Assembly (NCBI GenBank): GCA_947359465.1
Contig: OX375877.1
Coordinates: 25,679,235-25,743,234 of the forward strand
DNA from: Metellina segmentata
Taxonomy: Eukaryota > Arthropoda > Arachnida > Araneae > Tetragnathidae
DNA: 64,000 nucleotides
Direction of reading: 5' to 3'
The number at the start of each line of letters is the position of its first letter. Position 1 is the first letter of the stretch. Shown piece by piece: positions 24,627-34,349 of the stretch. The position numbers and the translations under genes were made by a program. The notes beneath the pieces are model-generated. The model searched no databases and had not been told where the DNA came from. It was given only the letters and a program-made list of their open reading frames with translations.

Positions 24627-24766
24627 CTGTGCCAAAAATTAGGTTGGAAAGGACAAGGTCTGAAGTGGGACATCCTTCCTCTAGTGGTGTCTGCAAACGG
24701 TCATGATCCTCAAGTTTTTGATATACCAGATGATCTCATTCTGAGAGTTCCTATAAGACATCCAAA
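24627..24766 (+). CDS. Nos: NOS exon 5: oxygenase domain
   Basis: Residues 181-226 plus two bases of Lys227. It reads LCQKLGWKGQGLKWDILPLV, then VFDIPDDLILRVPIRHPK, corresponding to the segment before the substrate-channel region of NOS. The acceptor is TTCTTCGTAG and the donor AAA/GTAAGC. A TA microsatellite and a Tc1-like remnant begin about 50 bp after the donor. Confidence 0.95.
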
Positions 24767-24817
24767 GTAAGCGAGGTTTCATGCTCCCTAAAAAAAATTG
24801 AAGTTACCACTAAACAA

Positions 24818-24818
<1 letters not shown>

Positions 24819-24897
<79 letters not shown>
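24819..24897. repeat. TA microsatellite
   Basis: Nearly 80 bp of TA units, 50 bp after NOS exon 5. A Tc1-like element, which uses TA targets, directly abuts it. Confidence 0.93.
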
Positions 24898-24898
<1 letters not shown>

Positions 24899-24903
<5 letters not shown>

Positions 24904-25503
24904 GTTGGTCACATTAATGGGACCACCTGTGAAAAGCCAGAATAACCACCTTTGGCAGAGCGGACCGCTGCGAGACGTGCAGGAAGAGAGTCAATTAGGT
25001 TTCTGAGGGTGTTCACTGGGATGTTGAGCCTTGCCTACTCCAGTGCCGTGGCCAGCTGCGCTAGATTACGCGGTTGAGGATCCATGGTGCGAACAACCCG
25101 ATCGAGGTGGTCCCACAGATTCTCGATTGGGTTTAAATCCGGTGAGTTTGCTGGCCAGGGGAGTACTGTAAACTCATCCTGGAAACCATTTCCCAAACCA
25201 TAATGCTCCAGTCTGGATCATTCTGGCAATTGTTGCAGGGTGTTTGCTTTCAGACGTTTCACGCCGTATACGCCAACGTCCATCAGTCCGATGGAGCATA
25301 AAACGTGATTCATCGGAAAAAGACACCTGTCGCCACTCTGTGGACGTCCAGTTGCGGTACTGGCGTGCAAATTCCAGCCTTCGTCGCCGATGAACAGCAG
25401 TCAGCATAGGTGCATTAACCAGGTGTCTGCTGCGGAGGCCCAAGCGCAGCAAGGAGAGTCTCGTGAAACACCAATCACTCTTGCCATGAACAAGAATGTA
25501 CAT
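24899..25503 (-). pseudogene. Tc1/mariner transposase remnant with internal deletion
   Basis: On the - strand the frame from about 25503 encodes HRRRRLEFARQYRNWTSTEW, then VSFSDESRF, with the first catalytic Asp of the DDE domain. It runs to FGKW, then jumps out of frame to a segment encoding [20 protein letters not shown], which holds the third-acid region. The middle of the catalytic domain is missing and a stop interrupts the C-terminus. The 3' end (CACATGTTGGTCACATTAAT) borders the TA microsatellite. Inactive. Confidence 0.88.
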
Positions 25504-26138
25504 GTTTAATTTTGCTCTAGTTTGAATGACGAATTAGACTCGTCATCCATAACTTAGGCAAAACAAGTGCATTACGAGTCTCAAATATACCCAAGGGTTT
25601 AATTTGGTTCCCAAAATTACTTTTTTATTACTTTTCTTCAATTTGTTTACGACTTTTCCTGAATGTTTATCAAATTAGTTCATTGGTATATATTTCTCTT
25701 CATCTCTTTCTGTATCCTATATACCTATTTAACCGTTACGGATCGTTTAACTGGATTAACATTTGATGCTTTTACAACACCCTGTCAACTCTAAAACCAT
25801 TCCATACCGACTGCTATGCAAAATTATCAGAACACGAAAAAGGGACACAGGAAAAAAAAGATTAATATGGCAGCAGGCATCCTCAAGCTTAAGCAAAGTT
25901 GCTAACGTGCGTAAAAAATGGAAAATAAGATTCTGCTTGAAGCTAAAGCCATTAAAATCTGCTCTCTGTACAATAAATGTTTGTAAAAAGTGTTTCGCAG
26001 AGCAACCTTACATCTGTTAAAAATGCGGCAAATGAATCGAAATTTTACTTTCGATTACTCAAAAGAGTGAAACTACTGAATAAAAAGTCGAAATAATATC
26101 TTACTTATGAATGATTATTGAAATTTTGTTAATTATTA

Positions 26139-26881
26139 TTAAGGTGGTCCGGGACACATTGAAAAAAAAATTTTATTAATTAATTTAGAATTTTGAATTT
26201 TTTTGTACTAGTTACCCATCTAACTAATAAGCGAGATCACAACACAAAAATTTTCCAAAAGTTTTTAAAAAATTTTTAATTAAAATTTTTTGAAAAAAAG
26301 AGAGGTCATTTTTTATTGCTAAAACTCAAAATATTCTTGATCCATTTTCAAAATTCTTGCAGTAAATTATTCACAAATTTATTAACTTTAATTTTGATTC
26401 AGCAATTTAAAAAATATTAATTTAATAAAAAATAAAAAACATTTGAATGAAAATTTTTGAAAATTTTAAAGTACTTTTTTTTAAAAAATCATATTTTTAA
26501 TAGTAAATATTTGTTTCAAATTTGCTGAATCAGAATTAAAGTATAATGTTTGAAAAAGATATATTCCAAATTTCAACCCTTAAACATTATCAGTTTTCGA
26601 CTTATAGCAATTTGAATACAGGAAATCTTGAAAAATTGCATCATGGAGAAAAACGCATTTAAAGTTTTAAGGACAGATGTTGTTGCCATGACAACACCTG
26701 TCAAGAGTGTTAGATTTTTCAAAACAACGCATCACAAAAATTACTATATCTCTAGTTTCACTATATATCTAGAAACATGATTTAGACGTCCTTTTAAGCA
26801 GAAAAACACAGAGAAAAATTCTTAAAATAATAAAAAAAAAATTCGAAAATTTGACGATTTTTGTGTCCCGGACCCCCTTAA
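26139..26881 (-). mobile_element. TTAA-flanked TIR element, copy 2 (inverted)
   Basis: Same family as 10229-10965 but in the opposite orientation: the sequence next to its right end (TTTGACGATTTTTGTGTCCC) complements the left end of copy 1. Ends are GGTGGTCCGGGACAC and its complement, bordered by TTAA. 743 bp, non-coding. Confidence 0.85.
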
Positions 26882-28499
26882 AGCATGAATCAAAGATAAT
26901 TTTGTTTATTATTTCAAGCACTAATTCAACTGTTGCCATATAGAAATTAGTCTTTCAATCCGTTTCGGCAAAAAGATATTTACCGAAAGGACGGTAAATT
27001 TATAATCAAAGTAAAGGTCATGAAACATTCTAAAGAAGTGAAAACTTGTAGGGGGTTATGTTTAATATTAGTTTTTGTTTATAAAAAGTTTGTTTTTGAT
27101 TGGCTTTATCAGAAAACATAGACTCTTTTTCATCACAATACCAATCGGGTTAAATCTTTGTGTACGGTGTCACCAAAATACAAGACGTCAGAGTCTTATC
27201 AGCAATGTTACCCATCACAATTTAGCATTGACTTAGGAACAAAAGAATTGAAATGACGCCGTGTCAACAAGGATTTTATTTACCAGCTGTAATCAAGCCA
27301 TTGAAATCTTATCGTGAATCAGCTCGACTGAGCAAGTGGTAAATTCCAACCTAGAATTCATCAGCTCGACTGAGCAAGTGATAAATTTCAACCTAGAATT
27401 TGTATGACGAGATATATGTTTATAGTACTTAATTAATTAATAATTTTTACCGTTGACACATTAACTCAGAGTTTGTACATCGAAGTCATGTATGTTGGAA
27501 CTTTTTTCTTGTCACTGCAATAGACATCTTTGTTTTCACTAACTTTCAATTTTTCTCCAATAACTAAATAATAAATTAAATGTAATATCAAGGATAATTA
27601 AAATAATTTTAAGACAAAAACCAGCAAACATAACTAAAAGGCCATCGGGGAAATATTTCATAATTATGAGTTAAAAGTATTAATTTAATATAAATCAATA
27701 AAGTTATGTTAAATTTCTTACATTTTTAGTTCACGTTTTCCTTACGAATTTCGTTTTAGCTTTTCTTTCGTGAGATTCCAATTTCTATAATAATATTTTC
27801 TTAAATTACTAATATAACAGTTATAAGCTCAGTCGATATCAAGGCATTTCTTTCTCGTAGGATGGGGTTGCTCTGAAAGATTAATTACTCGGTCACCTTA
27901 TTTATTCTACATTAAATGTCATTTTCTTTAGAGATCATTTGTCGAATCTAAAACGCATTAATCAACTTTAGCTCTTGATTAATTTTTAATCTGAGGTTTC
28001 AATGTATCTTTTCTTTCCAAAAAATACATTTTAGGCATCGAAAAAAAAATTAAAGGATGCATTTTTCCATCGCTTCTTCTTTCAACTCCATCAAATTTCA
28101 TCGCTTGATTGCGTAGAATAGTGCCAGGACAAGTGGCATAACGCAATCGGTACTCGTCGTACATTACATATTAAAGAAATATAAAATAGACGCATAGAAT
28201 GATAAAAAAATTTCCTTGTGAAACAAATGAACAATAAATAAAATATTAATAAAATGTATGATATGCTCATGTAAAATAGCCGCAGCAATGCAAATTAATT
28301 TTGTAAATCTTCTCAACTTTCGCTATTGGACGTGTTCTTGTTTGTAAAATGATGAATAATTACGTAATTAACTTGCTAAATAATTTAATGTCTGCTGTAA
28401 AATAATAAAATAATCGCATGTGCAAAAAATACTTTTTATTTTCGCTTTTACAGTTTTTCTATGCACCTTGCATGCCAATACACAAATTGAATCGTATAT

Positions 28500-28720
28500 T
28501 TTTCTTCAGACTATATATACAGCCGGTACAGCAGTTGTACCATGATCGCGCGCCAATAAAGAATTTAGACAACGGCTAGTATATCAGTTTGTACCTTGAA
28601 AGTTATAAGAATCGCGTCAAAAGAGAATTTAGACTACGGCCGTTACAGCAGTTGTACCTTGAAAGTTATAAGAATCGCGTCAAAAAAGAATTTAGACAAC
28701 GGCCGTTACACCTGTTGTAG
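28500..28720. repeat. Roughly 60-bp tandem repeat, about three to four units
   Basis: The unit contains ACGGCCGTTACAGCAGTTGT and ACCTTGAAAGTTATAAGAAT, then CGCGTCAAAAGAATTTAGAC. It is interrupted by the 28721-30976 element and resumes at 30977. A related stretch lies at 48070-48250. Confidence 0.85.
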
Positions 28721-30976
28721 GGTAAGGCGGGGTAATTGTAAACGGAATTTGTATGTTCACTTTCAATCCCTATTTTCAAACTCTAGATAAAGTAATTAAA
28801 CATTGTTCACCCTACTAAACTAACTTGTCACTATTCTACTTTGAGATTTAATTAGTACGAAGATTCCAGAAAAGAAATTTAACACCCTACTCGGCTGTTT
28901 ACAATTACCTCTGAAAGTAGGGGTAATTGTAAACAACGATTTTCCTCGTGATATTGAATATTGAACAAGTGCTAGCATGAGCAGTAGTCATGGCAGTAGA
29001 AGTAACTCCAAAGTTATTTTTACCCTTCTTTTACCTTTCTTACCCTTCTTCTACTTTTACCTTTCTTCTTCCCGTTTTGATCTTTACATTTACCAAATAC
29101 TCCCACTTCCTACCCCAGCAAAATATAGTGACACTTGAAAGTTGCATTGATCATGAGGTGAACTTCCAGGAAATACATAAGAATAAATATTTCAAACATG
29201 TACTGAACAAAGAATGTATTTAGTGTAGAAAAATAAAATAAACTAGGGGGCCCGCCCCCTGCTCGCTAACGCTCGCCAACCCCAGGAGGATTGCTTTGCA
29301 ATCCTCATTGGTTCGCTGCTCGAACTTATGCTCGCTTCGCTCGCATCAATGAAGACATGTGTCCTAGCAGAAGGTATTGTTTACAAAATATGATATTCCA
29401 CAAAAATATTTTTCAAATCTAAATTTTTTTTTGGTGTTTTACAGGAAAGATATATATTTAGTACCTATGGAATCAGAATTTAAATGAAAACTTTGAGCAA
29501 ATTTTGACTCGAAATGTGAGCGCTGATTTGGAAATTGAATACCCAGCATGTTGTTTGTGTGTACATTTACCCTGCACTCGAGCCACCCACGCTTTTTCAT
29601 TGAGTTTGTTGTCGAAAGTTGTAGCGCAAGCGTCTTGTTGAACTATAATTGTTGGCCTTGAAAAGGACCTTTTTTAAAATGGCCCTGAAAAAATCCTACG
29701 CTTTCTTTGATTTCTATTAGTAACTGCAACAGCTCAACTAAAATTCTTTTTTTTTTTTTTTCAATAAAATTTCATTCGAAAACGCTATAAATTCAATTGA
29801 AGCGCGAGGCTTCGTGATAAACAAACAATCGTACAATGTTGCCAAAACGCGATAACAAATAACGTCTTTTTTGCGTGCCACGTAAGAGAATTATATATAT
29901 AGAAAATACAAAAAACTTAAAATTGAAAAATACAAACTTTGGTACAAAAAACAAACATTACATTTCTTACACATTGACAGTGCCCTCAAATTGGAAAATT
30001 TCCTTAAGGCCTTCTTTGCTACAGTTGGAGTAGATAAAATTGCTTTTACATGGTCTTTGGTAGCATAGAAGTAGTCTTTTTCAACCACAGCGAATTAGTC
30101 GATGCATTTGAGTCCGGTGATCTCAAGTACAAATACATAGTCGTTTCAATGACTTCCATGAATGGCTCCAAAATATTTAACTTCCCCAACAAGCTAGTCT
30201 TCTATATTTTGCTTGAATTTTTGGAGAACTTCAAACTCTTCACCGTCAATGTTAGTCAATTCTTTCAATAGTTTCTCATCCTCGATGTCCTCGAGTTCTG
30301 CTTTCCTTTACATTTGCTTCTTTCTTGATTTCTTGCTTACTCCTGGCTTCTTCTCACTCGACTTCCTTTTGTTCTTTTTCTCTTCTGCCTCCTTCAAGAC
30401 TGACAGTACTTGGTCAGTTTTAAAAACTTCACTATATGTGAGACGCTTTAGTAAATCAGTCGTCCTGCTCCCCAGAAACACGAAAAACGCAATTAAATGC
30501 AATTGAAATATACTAAATACGATTAAATACAAAATTACACGGAAAAAGATATAGGTTTTCCATCCAAATTGAACGAAACTATTGGCAAAGTTATGTTTAC
30601 AATTCCCCCGTCCCTTGAAAAACATGGGGTAACTGTAAACATTCAACCGTAGATGCATTTAAGTTCCCAGAAAATAAAGTCAATGATTTTCTGTTCGATA
30701 GGAACATAACTGACCGTAGTAAAGAATTGGAACAACATACATTTCAATGTATTATGGAGGGCAGCAGAAAATGCAGCACACAACAACTTTAAAACCCAAA
30801 CGTTTCAACCACAAATTTTTCAACTAAACATATTGCTATCAGCTGTGGTTCAAAGAAATACGGTATCACTATATTACATCCTCAGGGTTGCCAGCTTTCA
30901 TATTTCACAACTTTTTAGTTTCTCGGAATTTCACGTGGGCGCTTGTATAGCTTGTTTACAATTACCCCCGCCTTAC
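28721..30976 (-). mobile_element. TA-flanked DNA transposon, 2.26 kb, decayed
   Basis: The ends are GGGTAAGGCGGGGTAATTGT then AAAC at left and its near-perfect complement at right. It lies within the roughly 60-bp repeat: GTTGTA on the left and TACCTTGAAAG on the right rejoin as the repeat phrase GTTGTACCTTGAAAG, so the target TA was duplicated. TA duplication suggests the Tc1/mariner/pogo group. On the - strand 30658-30308 encodes a Lys- and Glu-rich tail (TDQVLSVLKEAEEKKNKRKS), and 30088-29891 a further piece; these could be the C-terminal part of a pogo-like transposase, which is tentative. A Helitron-like element is inserted at 29243-29903. Confidence 0.78.
29243..29903 (-). mobile_element. 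Helitron-like element, family C, nested
   Basis: On the - strand it starts near 29903 with TCTATATATATAATTCTC and ends with the hairpin AGGGGGCGGGCCCCCTAG followed by T. The final 100 bp (GGTTGGCGAGCG) match the end at 34239. It is inside the 28721-30976 transposon and non-coding. Confidence 0.68.
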
Positions 30977-31728
30977 CCTACCTTGAAAGTTATAAGAATC
31001 GCGCTTAAATTATCTTTATGATTACTTTGGCGAGGAAAAAAAGCCCTTGAGATTGTTGGCTAGGATTTTCGGCTAAGCTGTACCGACGTCAAGTTAATGG
31101 ACATATATACACAATGAAAGTTTAACTGATACAGAAGAGACAAATTCGTCCAGGACAGAATACAACTTATGAATTTTACATCAATAATTGAACTCTCCTT
31201 GAACAATATTCCATTCGAAATTTATGAAGCAGTATTTGTTGATAACATTTAAAAAAAACTATGCACCCAAACGCTCGTATAGCGTGATTTCTAAATACTT
31301 TACATAATAGATTGAACTTATTTACTTATTTGACTTGAGATAAAATTTAAATTAAATCTTCAAAACATAAAAAAACACCTAACAGATAACAGTGGTGCCC
31401 AAAAGTATCAAAAGACTTATTTAAAGTCAACAACTTTCATCTGAAAATATAGCTACATAAAATTATAGAAAAATTCAGACGAACGTACAAATTCACTTAC
31501 TCATACCATACTGTGTGACTCACCTTTTGTGTAACTCCCATGCCATACATATAGTGAATTGATCTACACTTAGATAAATTAGTTGCTTTGACAGTGTAAT
31601 CCTACACGACATAGTTGACATACCTTGTCGCTATACTTGATGGTTTGTCTGCTCTGTTAACAACCACATGAATATTATTAAACAAAAGACTACGTACCTA
31701 ACTATAAAATGAGGTGGGCATCTATATA

Positions 31729-32383
31729 CAGTAGAACTCCTGTTATCCGGATTGCTTTGAGAAAAACATTAAATCCGCATTTAAAAGTTTCTTATCGGTG
31801 AATGGTAAAAACGAAGAGGACGAAGTGTCTGTTAAAGATATAATAAAAGGTCGTAGTGAAAATGCATGGATGTTTTAAGTGCAGTGCAGAGGACCTGGTG
31901 TGTGATTCGTCGGACTCTAGATTCCAAATTCTCAGTGACAATCAACTCATTCAAAATGTAAGAGAAGAACTCATTGAGTGTGATGACCCGGAAGATGACG
32001 AAGATATTGCTATTCAACCAGTCGCGAGACCGTCAGCCAGTAAGTCGTTTGAGTGCCTTGTCGCATTGCTAAGATAGATGGAGCGTAAGCCTGAGTACGA
32101 CCACCTGCAGCTACTCACCATCTCAAGCGCATGCTATACTTGGCTGCACGAAAACGAGTAAAGACAGTGAAGCAACTGACTTTGACCGATATGTTAAAGC
32201 AATAAGACATTTTAATACAGTATTTAAGCACAAAATGTTTTCATTGTTACTAAATTACCTTACATGCCAAAGCAAAATTCGTTTTTTTACTCAGAAATAA
32301 CCTTTTCGTAGTGATCCAATTATCTGGATATTCGATTTTCCGAATGCGTCTGGTCCCAATTGATCCGGATAATTTTAGTTCTG
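31729..32383 (+). pseudogene. Tigger/pogo-type element with transposase C-terminal fragment
   Basis: The ends CAGTAGAACTCCTGTTATCC and ATCCGGATAATTTTAGTTCT then G are inverted repeats typical of Tigger/pogo elements, with TA on both sides (31727-31728 and 32384-32385). The + strand frame 31856-32077 reads REELIECDDPEDDEDIAIQP, then SASKSFECLVALLR, a stop, then MERKPEYDHLQLL, resembling the acidic C-terminus of Tigger/Jerky-type transposases. The DDE core is absent. Confidence 0.8.
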
Positions 32384-32384
32384 T

Positions 32385-32870
32385 ATTTTATCACTCCGCG
32401 GAACTAAAACGGTTGAAAGCTGCATTTTCCACTCCACGGTACTAAATTAATTATAACGATATATTTAATCACTCTGCAGAACTAAAGGAGTCGATAACTA
32501 TTCATTTTACCACCCTACAGACCTAAAATAGTTCATTAGTACATTTTATCACTACTAAAATATTTTATAACTATACATTTTAACACTCCTAAAAAAGTTG
32601 ATAACTATACATTTTAATACTCCTAAAATAGTCTTTGGTTATACATTTTACCTCTCTCAGAACTAAAAGGGTTCATAACTATTCATTTTACCACTCCACA
32701 AAACTTAACTTATTGTATGATAACCAATACATTTACCCCTCTCCAAAACTAAAATAGGTTGATAAATGTATTTTACCACTCCTAAAATAATAATTGTTAG
32801 CAATACATTCCATCATATTGTACAGAACTAAAAGAGTGTATAAGAATACATTTTACCACATTACAGAATA
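32385..32870. repeat. Degenerate minisatellite, unit about 45-50 bp
   Basis: The phrase CATTTTACCACTCC followed by a variant of AGAACTAAAATAGTTGATAA recurs about ten times with many changes. It starts directly at the right end of the Tigger-type element and ends about 80 bp before NOS exon 6. Confidence 0.75.
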
Positions 32871-32950
32871 GAATGGTATGGTCAACATTATATTTTTTCG
32901 ACATCCCGTTACAATATTCTAATATCCACTTTCTAATGTATTCTCTTCAG

Positions 32951-33125
32951 ATATCCATGGTTCGAAGATCTGAACATTCAATGGTACGGCCTTCCAGCAG
33001 TATCTAGCATGCTGTTCGATGTTGGCGGCATTGAATTTCCCGCTGCCCCGTTCAATGGATGGTACATGGTGACTGAGATAGGAGCACGTGACCTCTGCGA
33101 TCCACATCGTTTCAACATACTAGAG
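32951..33125 (+). CDS. Nos: NOS exon 6: substrate glutamate, active site
   Basis: The first base completes Lys227, then residues 228-285. It contains [19 protein letters not shown], then [19 protein letters not shown]. The glutamate codon at 33075-33077 (Glu269) is the residue that holds the guanidinium group of L-arginine over the heme. The acceptor is TTCTCTTCAG and the donor GAG/GTATAT. The position between Met and Thr-Glu is Val here; this site varies among NOS proteins. Confidence 0.96.
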
Positions 33126-33738
33126 GTATATGTCTTTCTATTATAAAAGAAAAAATTTCAGTCTTTTTCAGGTTTATTCGCTTTGTGATTGGTAGGTAGC
33201 GAGTCACATGGTAACGAGTCTTGAGGTTCAACGAGCTAAAGAATTTGGAGCACGCGCAGACGAAAACACAGTTACATTTTTTAGTTAATTTATTCATTCA
33301 TAAAATTTGAGAGTACGCTCTAGAAAGTTTGCAATGTTTTCAGAAGAACCGGCATATACAGTCGTCGTTTCCATAGCAACAGTCGAATAAGAAAATCTTA
33401 AAAAGTCTTACAACACGGATCAGTTAAAACATTTAAAATTGTGATGAAATTTCCTCTAAATTTACAATATGTTATTTATTAACACATTTTCTTTTTTATG
33501 TGGAAATGAGATATTTTGCTCTTGACATTTTAAAAAACATTTTTTGTTTTTATTTACCGTATATTTCCGTGTATAAGCCGAGAATTTTTGGAACGTTTCT
33601 AAAGCTAAAGTATGGGGGTCGGCTTGTATACGGATCTCACAAAAAAGTATGCAATTTTCTGTTACTCGGACGCATGCAATAAATATCGCAATGGGAAGGG
33701 AATGGAACCTTCAATTAACGTCGTACTAGATGTCCGGG

Positions 33739-34071
33739 TAATTTTTTTTTATTTTTTAGTTAACGTCGTACTAGAGCAACACAACAGGCTATTGACGACG
33801 GTCCGGGATCAGTCCCTTAAGGGAAAGATTCGAGGACAACACCTCGTAATTTTGAACCACGGTCAGATGACGAAGCAACACCTGAGCTGGCACCCTACTC
33901 TCCAGACTTCCACGCCAACCCAACGTGAGGACTTTCGACCACGACAGATTTAAGGTGCACCAGCCGCCTCTACACCATACGTTTACAAACATCCATGCCC
34001 GGACCCGGATTCGAACCAGGAACCTTCCGATCTAGAGACTAACACCTTAACCACTATACCGGTTGGTCGGC
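33739..34071 (-). mobile_element. Full-length tRNA-derived SINE inserted into an older SINE
   Basis: On the - strand: head GCCGACCAACCGGTATAGTG, A-box-like GTGGTTAAGG, B box GGTTCGAATCC, a body with GTGCACCTTAAATC and a tail ending in AACGTCGTACTAG on the complement. A 14-bp direct repeat, ACTAGATGTCCGGG, stands at 33725-33738 and 34072-34085. The repeat is itself part of an older SINE tail (TTAACGTCGTACTAGATGTC at 33715), so a SINE has entered a SINE. Confidence 0.9.
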
Positions 34072-34085
34072 ACTAGATGTCCGGG

Positions 34086-34242
34086 ATCAATCCAGCAGTG
34101 ATCCAAAGGGGTATGGATTGTGAAACAATCCCCTACCCCCTCAGTGTTGAAAATTATATTTCGCGAAGAAAACTAAATATAGTTGTGTAGCAATCATCGG
34201 GGGTTGACGAGCGATTCCGAGCATGGGGGCGGAGCCCCCTAG
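34086..34242 (+). mobile_element. Helitron-like 3' end, family C
   Basis: It ends GGTTGACGAGCGATTCCGAG, then CATGGGGGCGGAGCCCCCTAG and T. The hairpin plus CTAG end and the sequence before it match the - strand element ending at 29243. The sequence right after (TCTATATAAATGAAAATGG) looks like another 5' end of the same type. The 5' border of this copy is unclear. Confidence 0.55.
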
Positions 34243-34349
34243 TCTATATAAATGAAAATGGAGAGTTTTTACACTAGATATTTTCTGTTGTTCATTCGTA
34301 TTCATTTCACGTTTGGTGTTTGGTCTGCACATTTCCTGTGGTTATGAAT

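Larger units (their letters stand above)
24767..32950 (+). other. NOS intron 5
   Basis: 8.2 kb, the longest intron visible. It contains a TA microsatellite and Tc1-like remnant (24819-25500), the inverted second copy of the TTAA element (26139-26881), a duplicated 43-bp stretch near 27317-27400, a 2.26-kb TA-flanked transposon with a Helitron-like insertion (28721-30976), a Tigger/pogo-type element (31729-32383) and a degenerate minisatellite (32385-32870). Nothing is recognised at 25520-26130 and 27420-28500. Confidence 0.75.

Noticed and set aside
30308..30658. 116-codon Lys-rich frame as a host gene
   Set aside because: It lies within the TIRs of the 28721-30976 element and is better explained as part of its decayed transposase.
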